Assembly: GCA_029287965.1 (NCBI GenBank)
Contig: JARFQC010000235.1
Coordinates: 1-8,282, forward strand
DNA length: 8,282 nt
From: Arenicellales bacterium
Lineage (GTDB): Bacteria; Pseudomonadota; Gammaproteobacteria; BMS3Bbin11
Direction of reading: 5' to 3'
The position numbers and the translations under genes are program-made. The notes below the pieces were generated by a model. It saw nothing but the letters and a program-made list of their open reading frames with translations. It had not been told where the DNA came from and made no database searches. Numbering within the stretch: the first letter of the stretch is position 1; every line of letters begins with the position of its first letter. Positions 1-5,569 of the stretch are shown here, in pieces.

Positions 1-71
1 TCGCGCAATGCCTGCATCTCGCGTTTGACCTGGGATTTGCTCTTCGGTTCTTCGGGTGAAGTATCGTGCAT
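1..71 (-). CDS. darP: DarP/YjgA (DUF615) ribosome-associated protein, N-terminal fragment
   Basis: Only the first 23 codons are present; the gene continues past the left edge. Reading from ATG at 71-69, the translation contains KSKSQVKREMQALR. This resembles the conserved start of the DUF615 family (E. coli YjgA/DarP has an SKSEIKRD-type motif at the same place). Family knowledge: DarP binds late pre-50S particles and helps ribosomal large-subunit maturation in the cytoplasm. The residues before the motif (MHDTSPEEP) are acidic, as in the family. The frame stays open upstream of this ATG, and no strong Shine-Dalgarno is visible (only GGCAG close by), so the start is tentative. The gene is divergent from the PPK2 pair. 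The assignment rests on one short motif. Confidence 0.72.
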   Translation of the reverse strand, partial: MHDTSPEEPKSKSQVKREMQALR

Positions 72-186
72 CGGCTGCCGGGCGATATCGGGTAAGACGC
101 TATTGTAATTGATGCCATGCCCGTCGGCAGTAAATAACGCAATATAAAGGCACGGTATATTCCGCTAAAAATTGATCTGCCTCATG

Positions 187-214
187 GTTAGAGCTGACAC
201 TCCTGCGATACAAT
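187..214 (+). promoter_or_regulatory. candidate sigma70 promoter for the first PPK2 gene
   Basis: The 174-base gap between divergent darP and ppk2 (72-245) is AT-rich from about 130 to 230. TACAAT at 209-214 matches the -10 consensus at five of six bases. A weak GTTAGA (three of six) lies 16 bases upstream at 187-192. The implied start near 221 would give a leader of about 25 bases before the ATG at 246. On the other strand TATATT near 149-144 could serve darP. Nothing else was recognised in this gap. Inference from consensus only. Confidence 0.33.
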
Positions 215-245
215 TAATCTTTTCATTTTGATCCGGGGTAAACCG

Positions 246-1049
246 ATGGGCAACAAGTCTGGCAAGAAACGTAAGATCAACAAGCAGAGATATGAAGAGG
301 AGCTCTTCAATCTACAGCTCGAACTGGTAAAACTGCAGGCCTGGATCGTACACAAGGGACTCAAGGTCGTCGTTCTCTTCGAAGGCCGTGATGCAGCCGG
401 GAAAGGCGGCGTCATCAAGCGCATCACCCAACATCTCAACCCTCGCATCTGCCGCGTCGCCGCACTGCCCGCCCCGACTGAACGGGAAACAAGCCAGTGG
501 TATTTTCAGCGCTATTCGGCCCACCTGCCTGCCGCTGGTGAAATGGTGCTGTTCGACCGCAGCTGGTACAACCGTGCCGGCGTCGAACGAGTGATGGAAT
601 TCTGTACCCAGGACGAATATCGCGAATTCCTCCGCTCATGCCCCGAATTCGAACGCATGCTGGTGCGCTCAGGCATCATCCTGATCAAGTACTGGTTCTC
701 GGTATCCGACGAAGAACAGGAAAGACGTTTCCAGAGTCGCCTGGAAGAACCGCACAAGCGCTGGAAGCTGAGCCCGATGGACCTCGAGTCACGTGTCCGC
801 TGGGTTGAATACTCCAAGGCCAAGGACGAAATGTTTGCCCATACCGATATCAAGCAGTGCCCCTGGTACGTGGTCGATTCCGACGTTAAAAAGCATGCCC
901 GCCTGAATTGCATCCACCACCTGCTGTCATTGATTCCCTATGAAGACCTGACACCCAAGCCGATCAAGCTGCCCAAGCGGCGGGACGACCTGGCCTATGT
1001 CCGGCCACCGATGGACTACCAGAATTTCATACCGGAAGTTTATCCCTGA
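246..1049 (+). CDS. ppk2: polyphosphate kinase 2 (PPK2 class I type), copy A
   Basis: PPK2 enzymes are cytoplasmic P-loop kinases that transfer phosphate between inorganic polyphosphate and nucleotides, usually making ATP or GTP from the diphosphate. The product is 267 aa. The Walker A motif GRDAAGKGG is at residues 47-55. The Walker B-like DRSWYNR is at 104-110, where the Asp binds metal, and the lid ending in WKLSPMD starts at about 160. Flanking strings such as TQ/SQWYFQRY, FERMLVRSGIILIKYWFSVS and PWYVVDSD fit the single-domain, Pseudomonas-type PPK2 subfamily. I chose ATG 246 over an in-frame TTG at 228 because GGGG at 235-238 lies 7 bases before the ATG. The lid reads RLEEP where relatives usually have an R-x-DDP form; this is conservative and probably active. 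A second PPK2 follows 107 bases downstream on the same strand. The family call is firm; the preferred nucleotide (ADP, GDP or AMP) cannot be read here. Confidence 0.95.
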   Translation: MGNKSGKKRKINKQRYEEELFNLQLELVKLQAWIVHKGLKVVVLFEGRDAAGKGGVIKRITQHLNPRICRVAALPAPTERETSQWYFQRYSAHLPAAGEMVLFDRSWYNRAGVERVMEFCTQDEYREFLRSCPEFERMLVRSGIILIKYWFSVSDEEQERRFQSRLEEPHKRWKLSPMDLESRVRWVEYSKAKDEMFAHTDIKQCPWYVVDSDVKKHARLNCIHHLLSLIPYEDLTPKPIKLPKRRDDLAYVRPPMDYQNFIPEVYP

Positions 1050-1062
1050 GCGGGGCTGTCAT

Positions 1063-1091
1063 CTGACAAACATCAAGGTGTGCAATAATTA
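1063..1091 (+). promoter_or_regulatory. candidate promoter in the gap between the two PPK2 genes
   Basis: The 107-base gap (1050-1156) is long for a tight operon. CTGACA (1063-1068, five of six to the -35 consensus) is followed after 17 bases by TAATTA (1086-1091, a modest -10). An alternative is the extended -10 TGCTAGTAT at 1096-1104, which lacks a good -35. No terminator hairpin is seen between the genes, so copy B may be both co-transcribed and separately started. Consensus inspection only. Confidence 0.35.
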
Positions 1092-1156
1092 CGTTTGCTA
1101 GTATTCAAGACAGTTGCAGCCACACAGCGCAACGACAAGATACCGAGGAAAATTAC

Positions 1157-2062
1157 ATGAACGAACAGGATACCGAGCTCGAGGGCCGGACAGAAGACAG
1201 CATCGAAAATGATGTCTCCACTGCCGGCAGCGACACGAATGACAAGGACGCCAAGCTGAAAAAACTAAAGAAAAAGGCCCTCAAGCGCTACCTCCGGGAA
1301 GAAGAACTGAAGCCTTACCAGGCCGAGTTGATTCAAATGCAGCAGTACCTGGAAGCAAGCAAGACACGCATGATTATCCTGTTTGAAGGCCGTGATGCAT
1401 CAGGCAAGGGCGGTACCATCCGCCGGGTGACGCGTTACATGAATGAAAAGCATTACCGCGTGGTGGCTCTTGGCAAACCCACCGAGCACGAAAAGTCACA
1501 GTGGTTCTTCCAGAAATACATCCGCCAGTTTCCGCGCGGTGGTGAAGTCGTGCTGTTCGACCGCAGCTGGTACAACCGCGCCATGGTCGAACCGGTATTC
1601 GGATTCTGCACCGAGAAGGAATACAAGAACTTCATGCGCGGGGTCGGCGGGTTCGAGAAAGACCTGGTCCGCCAGGGCACCATCCTGATCAAGCTGTACT
1701 TCAGCGTAACCAAGGAAGAACAGGACCGCCGCTTCAACCGCAGGCGCGACGACCCGCTCAGGCAGTGGAAGTTGAGCGAGGTAGACGTCCAGGCCCAGGA
1801 ACGCTGGGACGATTTTACCCAGGTGAAGTACGAAATGCTGAAGCGCACCCACACCACCCATGCACCGTGGAAGATCATCCGTTCCAACGACAAGCACCAG
1901 GCGCGCCTCAACGCAATGAAAGTCATCCTCAATTCAGTGCCATATGAAAGAATGGATGACAGCCTGGATTTCGTACCCGACCCGGACATCGTCATATCCG
2001 GCTCTCGCGAGCTGGAAAAAATGGAAGCCCAGCGCCTGCAAGGCGGCAAGTTCCTGGCCTGA
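1157..2062 (+). CDS. ppk2: polyphosphate kinase 2, copy B, with charged N-terminal extension
   Basis: Second PPK2 of 301 aa, a cytoplasmic polyphosphate-nucleotide phosphotransferase. Walker A GRDASGKGG is at residues 78-86, Walker B-like DRSWYNR at 135-141, and the canonical lid RRRDDPLRQWKLS at about 195-207. Motif spacings equal those of copy A (57 residues from Walker A to DRSWYNR), so the cores align without gaps and appear roughly half identical by eye. This suggests old duplication or separate acquisition rather than a recent copy. It differs in an N-terminal extension of about 31 residues: residues 1-31 are rich in Asp, Glu and Ser, followed by a Lys-rich stretch (KLKKLKKKALKR, 33-44) leading into the core. 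GAGG at 1145-1148, 8 bases before the ATG, supports the start. There is no Ppk1 or Ppx gene in the window. The two copies may have different nucleotide preference or reaction direction; this is inference. Confidence 0.95.
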   Translation: MNEQDTELEGRTEDSIENDVSTAGSDTNDKDAKLKKLKKKALKRYLREEELKPYQAELIQMQQYLEASKTRMIILFEGRDASGKGGTIRRVTRYMNEKHYRVVALGKPTEHEKSQWFFQKYIRQFPRGGEVVLFDRSWYNRAMVEPVFGFCTEKEYKNFMRGVGGFEKDLVRQGTILIKLYFSVTKEEQDRRFNRRRDDPLRQWKLSEVDVQAQERWDDFTQVKYEMLKRTHTTHAPWKIIRSNDKHQARLNAMKVILNSVPYERMDDSLDFVPDPDIVISGSRELEKMEAQRLQGGKFLA

Positions 2063-2082
2063 GGCCCTGTTTTCTCCGGACT

Positions 2083-2107
2083 CCGGTCACACCCGTCGTG
2101 TGACCGG
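2083..2107 (+). terminator. perfect 10-bp hairpin after the PPK2 pair
   Basis: CCGGTCACAC (2083-2092) pairs perfectly with GTGTGACCGG (2098-2107) around a 5-base loop CCGTC, beginning 20 bases after the stop of PPK2 copy B. Neither strand shows a proper T-run after the stem, so it is not a textbook intrinsic terminator. It may end transcription with help from other factors or protect mRNA 3' ends. Position between convergent genes supports a 3'-end role. Confidence 0.5.
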
Positions 2108-2131
2108 CTTCAGGTAATACTATTCAAAACC

Positions 2132-2206
2132 CTGGATGCCGGGTCAGGTCCGGCATGTCGGACAAACATAATTCCGGCAGTCGCGCAGCAGAAAGCCGGA
2201 ATCCAG
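2132..2206. repeat. composite inverted repeat, REP-like intergenic element
   Basis: An outer pair CTGGATGCCGG (2132-2142) and CCGGAATCCAG (2196-2206) is inverted with one mismatch. Inside are two further hairpins: ATGCCGG/CCGGCAT (2136-2142 with 2150-2156, 7-base loop) and ATTCCGGC/GCCGGAAT (2171-2178 with 2195-2202, 16-base loop). The CTGGAT-CCGGC and GCCGGAATCCAG words are of the kind found in dispersed, non-coding REP-type repeats between convergent genes in many proteobacteria. On the minus strand the second hairpin is followed by TATGTTTG, so it might help end the yihY transcript. Only one copy is in the window, so dispersal is inferred. Confidence 0.6.
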
Positions 2207-2251
2207 CCTTTCCCCTGACCTGCCCTGTGCAATAACAGTCGACGATAGCCG

Positions 2252-3127
2252 TCATTCCTGTTGCGACAGGACATCATCCAGCCGCTCGTATTCCGCAATC
2301 ACCTGGGCCCCTAAAAGCAGGATGATTGCAGCGAATTCGAGGCTGATCAGGATGACAATGGCGGTGGCGAACGAGCCGTAAATCACGTTCACGAAAGACA
2401 GGGTCGAGAAGTACCAGACCAGCGTGTGACGGGTGATTTCCCACAGTAACGCGGCCACGACGCCGCCAATCAGGGCATGCGAGGGTGCCAGCCTCCCCAG
2501 CGGCATCACCAGGTACACCGATGTCAGTAGCAGTATCTCGCCGACCACGCCCAGTCCGTATATCGCCATGTCCGGCACACTGCCGAAATTGAACGTCACG
2601 CCCATCAGCGAAACATGGCTGGCTTCGATCGCGTGCAGCCAGCCGGCCATAACACTGACAACGAGAAAGCCGATCCCGACCAGCAGGATATAGACGTAGG
2701 GGATGATGGCTGAAACGAGGAAATGACGACGATGTATCTCTACCCGGTGCTTGAAGATGATGCACAGGGCATTTTCCAGCACTGTGAATGCCAGCGAACT
2801 GAAAAAAAGCATAAACAGTAAACCGACGATACCGACCATCTTGCTGTCGACGAAAGCCGTCAGCTGCCTGATCACTGCACCGGACTGAACGGGTGCGACC
2901 ATCTCCATGTAGGTGGCGACGGTTTCCATCAGCAGCACCGGGTCGATGACGCGTGACAGGATGACCAGCATCAGGGCAAACATCGGAACGATGGACAGTA
3001 AGGTGTAGTAGGCGATTGCACCGGCGAGCAGAAAGCCCTGGTTGGCACGGAAGGCACGCAGCACCTGCATGATAAAAGCTGCGGGGTGCGCCAGGACGTA
3101 GGCCCTCGATGTCGGCTTGACGCTCAT
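2252..3127 (-). CDS. yihY: YihY/BrkB family inner-membrane protein
   Basis: A 291-aa polytopic membrane protein of the YihY/virulence factor BrkB family (UPF0761-type). Six hydrophobic segments lie at about 32-56, 97-119, 136-163, 187-209, 217-240 and 249-276. The first carries the family's A-x-AYYTLLSIVPM-type motif. The last reads YGSFATAIVILISLEFAAI and ends in a LLLGAQ-type motif, as expected for the family. The short charged C-terminus ends in SQQE. The molecular function of the family is unsettled; BrkB was named for serum resistance in Bordetella, and YihY was once wrongly called RNase BN. The start at 3127 lies 12 bases after the stop of the diguanylate cyclase gene and has no strong ribosome site of its own, so coupled translation in one operon is likely. 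It ends convergently with the PPK2 pair. Confidence 0.9.
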   Translation of the reverse strand: MSVKPTSRAYVLAHPAAFIMQVLRAFRANQGFLLAGAIAYYTLLSIVPMFALMLVILSRVIDPVLLMETVATYMEMVAPVQSGAVIRQLTAFVDSKMVGIVGLLFMLFFSSLAFTVLENALCIIFKHRVEIHRRHFLVSAIIPYVYILLVGIGFLVVSVMAGWLHAIEASHVSLMGVTFNFGSVPDMAIYGLGVVGEILLLTSVYLVMPLGRLAPSHALIGGVVAALLWEITRHTLVWYFSTLSFVNVIYGSFATAIVILISLEFAAIILLLGAQVIAEYERLDDVLSQQE

Positions 3128-3139
3128 GCGGGTGCCGGA

Positions 3140-4930
3140 TTATTTCGCAATGGCGGCGCGGTCCCTGCCCTGCTGCTTGGCCGCATAGAGGGCATTGTCG
3201 GCGAGGCGAAACAGTGCGCTCGAGGTACGTTTACCCTGCGGGATCGTGCTCGCCACGCCGATGCTGACCGTTACCACGTCATACGTTGCCCGGGGGGCGT
3301 GCGGGATGGCCAGGTTGCGGTAGTTCTCGCAGATATCGTCGGCCAGCTTGGCAGCGCCCGCCAGGTCGGTTTCAGGCAGTATCACGGCAAACTCGTCACC
3401 GCCTATGCGAGAAGGATGGTCGGCTGTGCGGTGCATGGATTCCTTTATAACACGGCCGAACTGCCGCAACGCCTCATCACCGGCATCATGACCGAAATGA
3501 TCGTTGAGTTCCTTCAATTCATCGACATCGCAAACCAGCAGCGAAATCGGTTCCTGGCTGCGCTGGTGGCGCTTCCATTCATCATTGAGCACCCGGCCGA
3601 ATTCGCGCCGGTTCGCCAGCTTCGTCAACGCATCCTGCTGCGACAGGCGCTTGAGGGCCTTACTCGCCTTGCTCAGGTCCAGGGTACGTTCGGCGATCTT
3701 CTTTTCAAGGTTGCGGGCATGGTCTTCCAGTTCCCGACTGATGACGCGATATTTCTCGCTGAGTGCCAGCGACAGCATAATGATCTGGAGCAGCAGCCCC
3801 ATGGTGGCGGAATGCTGGGTAACGAGGTTATCGGGCACCACGCCGAACTGACTCAGGACCAGTGTCGTGGAGCCGAATGCATAAATGACCCAGGCCAGGG
3901 TGAAGAAGCGCGCGGCGCGGTTGCCGCGATACCAGCTGATCATGCCGGTGGTGAGTATCAGCAAGCCGTTGAACAGCCCCAGCGCGGTGCCGAAATGTAT
4001 CGCCACCTGGTAATCGGCGAACAGCGACAACACCACGGCCACGGCACCGAGGCCAATGATGATATTAAGCAGCCGGTGGAACACCGGTGTATAGCGCCGG
4101 GTTTCAATAAACAGCTGGGTGAACAAAGCCGTTGCGATCGCCCAGATCGACGAACTCAGCGGCAGCGCCGTGTTCGCCAGGTGAGGTGAACCGGGCCACA
4201 GAAACTGGTAGCCATGCCCGTTCAGGGACATGATGAAGATGCCGCCGGCCAGTACCGATACCACGTAAACCAGGTAAGTGACATCCCTGACGGCCAGGTA
4301 CAGGAAGGCGTTGTACAGCGCCATCATCAGGATGACGCCATACATCACGCCGAACAGGACCTGCAGCCGACTTTCGTATTCGTAGAATGCACTGGCAACC
4401 TGTAGCGACGGACGCACGATCATCGAGCTCTTGCTGGCAATCCTGACCAGTACTGTGCTGGTGACATGCGGCTCGAGTTCCAGCGGCGTCACGAAGGTGC
4501 GGTGCAGAATGGGCCGCTGATCAAAGGGAAGCAGGTTACCCATCGTCCGCAGGGACCAGCTGCCGTCCGGCAATGACTGATAGACGTTGACCTGGTCAAG
4601 CAGCGGATAATCAAGGTTCAGCAGCCATGGCTGGCCATCACGTGCCACGTCCCGCACTTTGAACTTGAGCCAGATGGCCGACGAGGTATAGCCGAGGCTC
4701 AGTCCGTCCGTGTTGCCCGGGATAAAGCGTCCGTCCATGGCCGGGCTGCTGACGTCATCAATGCCCAGCGCCGCAGTGTCGTCTTCCAACCAGCTGTACT
4801 TGCCGGCCATCGTGACTGATGAGCTCTCATCGTCGAGCAGCACCACATCGGACCGGGAGGCAGACGCAAACGTGCTCGCTACGGCAAGCAGGACGAACAA
4901 CAGGCTGCTGAGAAGGGTGATCCGGTTCAT
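3140..4930 (-). CDS. 7TMR-DISM receptor diguanylate cyclase (DISMED2-7TM-GGDEF)
   Basis: A 596-aa membrane sensor predicted to make c-di-GMP from two GTP. It has a Sec signal peptide at 1-24 (ASA before the likely cut). A periplasmic beta-rich DISMED2-type domain follows at about 35-170 and a seven-helix 7TMR-DISM membrane block at about 187-395. A coiled-coil linker at about 396-432 leads into the GGDEF domain (433-596). The active site is intact: DALTKLANRREF at 433, metal Asp in CDVD (468), LNDHFGHD at 475-482, and GGDEF at 510-514. RTAD at 501-504, five residues before GGDEF, is a canonical RxxD I-site, so product inhibition is expected. DISMED2 domains are thought to bind carbohydrate-like ligands; the ligand here is unknown. 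The ATG at 4930 overlaps the TGA of the upstream small gene as ATGA, implying translational coupling. The yihY gene follows after 12 bases. Confidence 0.95.
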   Translation of the reverse strand: MNRITLLSSLLFVLLAVASTFASASRSDVVLLDDESSSVTMAGKYSWLEDDTAALGIDDVSSPAMDGRFIPGNTDGLSLGYTSSAIWLKFKVRDVARDGQPWLLNLDYPLLDQVNVYQSLPDGSWSLRTMGNLLPFDQRPILHRTFVTPLELEPHVTSTVLVRIASKSSMIVRPSLQVASAFYEYESRLQVLFGVMYGVILMMALYNAFLYLAVRDVTYLVYVVSVLAGGIFIMSLNGHGYQFLWPGSPHLANTALPLSSSIWAIATALFTQLFIETRRYTPVFHRLLNIIIGLGAVAVVLSLFADYQVAIHFGTALGLFNGLLILTTGMISWYRGNRAARFFTLAWVIYAFGSTTLVLSQFGVVPDNLVTQHSATMGLLLQIIMLSLALSEKYRVISRELEDHARNLEKKIAERTLDLSKASKALKRLSQQDALTKLANRREFGRVLNDEWKRHQRSQEPISLLVCDVDELKELNDHFGHDAGDEALRQFGRVIKESMHRTADHPSRIGGDEFAVILPETDLAGAAKLADDICENYRNLAIPHAPRATYDVVTVSIGVASTIPQGKRTSSALFRLADNALYAAKQQGRDRAAIAK

Positions 4931-5154
4931 CGCAGCCGCTTCAGCGAGGCTGGCCAGTTGCCCGGTTCGCTACTGTGCAGAAACATGTAACGGCCGGCCT
5001 CGTTCTCATACCAGCCGCGGTCGTGGCGCAGTGGCTCGACGGAATAGCCCCACCACTCACCGCTTGCATCCTGGGCAACCCAGTGCACCCAGTCCGGCGC
5101 AATGTCGGCGAGCAGGTTGTAGACATCCGCAGTGTCAGTGGATTTTGAACTCAA
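4927..5154 (-). CDS. small Trp-rich protein of unknown function, TTG start
   Basis: Not recognised. The product is 75 aa with six tryptophans (22, 25, 34, 35, 48, 67) and several Tyr, no signal peptide and no membrane segment, so it is probably a compact cytosolic domain. Motif-like strings are DWVHWVAQD, GEWWGY and GWYENEAGRY. No ATG opens the frame, and the first Met after the start is residue 57. The likely start is TTG at 5154-5152 (CTG at 5157 is possible), with AGG at 5161-5163 about 6 bases upstream. The start overlaps the end of the preceding gene by 20 bases, and its TGA overlaps the next gene's ATG. Such packing in a single strand block argues for a real gene translated by coupling. 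It may act with the adjacent diguanylate cyclase, but that is inference from position only. Confidence 0.68.
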   Translation of the reverse strand: MSSKSTDTADVYNLLADIAPDWVHWVAQDASGEWWGYSVEPLRHDRGWYENEAGRYMFLHSSEPGNWPASLKRLR

Positions 5155-5509
5155 CAGCGACCTGCTTGCCGTACTCGGTTTCGTAATCGAAGTCTATGGA
5201 TACGTGGCCGTCCTTCTCTTCAATCTTGACCTGCTTGAGATCCGGCAGGCGTACGGCGAGATAGCTGCACATGGCCGCCACCATGGGTTCGTTGTCGCTG
5301 TTGATGGCATGCAGAAGGTTGGCCGCTACATACTGGGCCCGCTGATTTTCGTCCGGCTCCCTGACCAGCTCGTCACCGATCTGGATGCCCTCGGCCATCT
5401 TCTCGTCCATCTTGTCCAGGTACAGTGCCTGGTGATCCGGCAGCGGCTTGCTGCGATCGTATTCCAGTTGTGCGATGCCGTTAAGAAATACCGCCATCAT
5501 GTTGCTCAT
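5135..5509 (-). CDS. conserved-looking hypothetical protein, 124 aa
   Basis: Function not recognised; the sequence has the look of a gammaproteobacterial family of uncharacterised proteins beginning MSNMMAVFLNGIAQLEYDR. It is soluble, acidic in the middle (about 30-60) and without signal peptide or membrane segments. The N-terminal half looks helical (QALYLDKMDEKMAEG and YVAANLLHAI stretches). The C-terminal third alternates as beta strands (QVKIEEKDGHVSIDF, then QVAVEFKIH at the end). I start it at ATG 5509 because GGGGG at 5517-5521 lies 7 bases upstream. The in-frame ATG at 5539 sits inside a perfect TATAAT box and codes an atypical Gly-rich leader. The gene's end overlaps the following 75-aa gene by 20 bases, placing it at the head of a four-gene operon ending with yihY. 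Confidence 0.82.
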   Translation of the reverse strand: MSNMMAVFLNGIAQLEYDRSKPLPDHQALYLDKMDEKMAEGIQIGDELVREPDENQRAQYVAANLLHAINSDNEPMVAAMCSYLAVRLPDLKQVKIEEKDGHVSIDFDYETEYGKQVAVEFKIH

Positions 5510-5537
5510 TGTGCCACCCCCGTCAGGAAAGGCGGCC

Positions 5538-5543
5538 ATTATA
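5538..5543 (-). promoter_or_regulatory. perfect -10 box upstream of the four-gene operon
   Basis: TATAAT reads on the minus strand at 5543-5538. At 17 or 18 bases spacing the -35 is poor (TCGCAG or ATCGCA), so an activator or weak activity is possible. Transcription would start near 5531, leaving a leader of about 20 bases that contains the GGGGG ribosome site before ATG 5509. It lies in the 60-base gap after the GGEEF cyclase, allowing separate expression of the downstream genes. Confidence 0.42.
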
Positions 5544-5546
5544 CGT

Positions 5547-5564
5547 GCAGGCCGGCATGCCTGC
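5547..5564 (-). repeat. short hairpin in the gap before the operon promoter
   Basis: GCAGGC (5547-5552) and GCCTGC (5559-5564) are perfect inverted arms around a 6-base loop. The hairpin starts 5 bases past the stop of the GGEEF cyclase and occupies the space between -10 and -35 of the candidate promoter. There is no T-run. It could be a 3'-end hairpin for the upstream gene or a protein-binding site; the 6-bp stem makes chance possible. Confidence 0.35.
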
Positions 5565-5569
5565 GATGC

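Noticed and set aside
228..245. TTG start for PPK2 copy A
   Set aside because: It would place the GGGG ribosome site inside the coding region; ATG 246 has ideal spacing.
2274..2765. 163-codon minus-strand frame within yihY
   Set aside because: A frame-shifted shadow of yihY with Arg- and Pro-rich random composition; yihY itself has the six expected membrane helices.
3086..4189. A 367-codon open frame on the plus strand opposite the DISM cyclase
   Set aside because: It is antisense to a gene with clear signal peptide, membrane and GGDEF motifs. Its own translation shows no domain logic, and long antisense frames are expected at this GC content.
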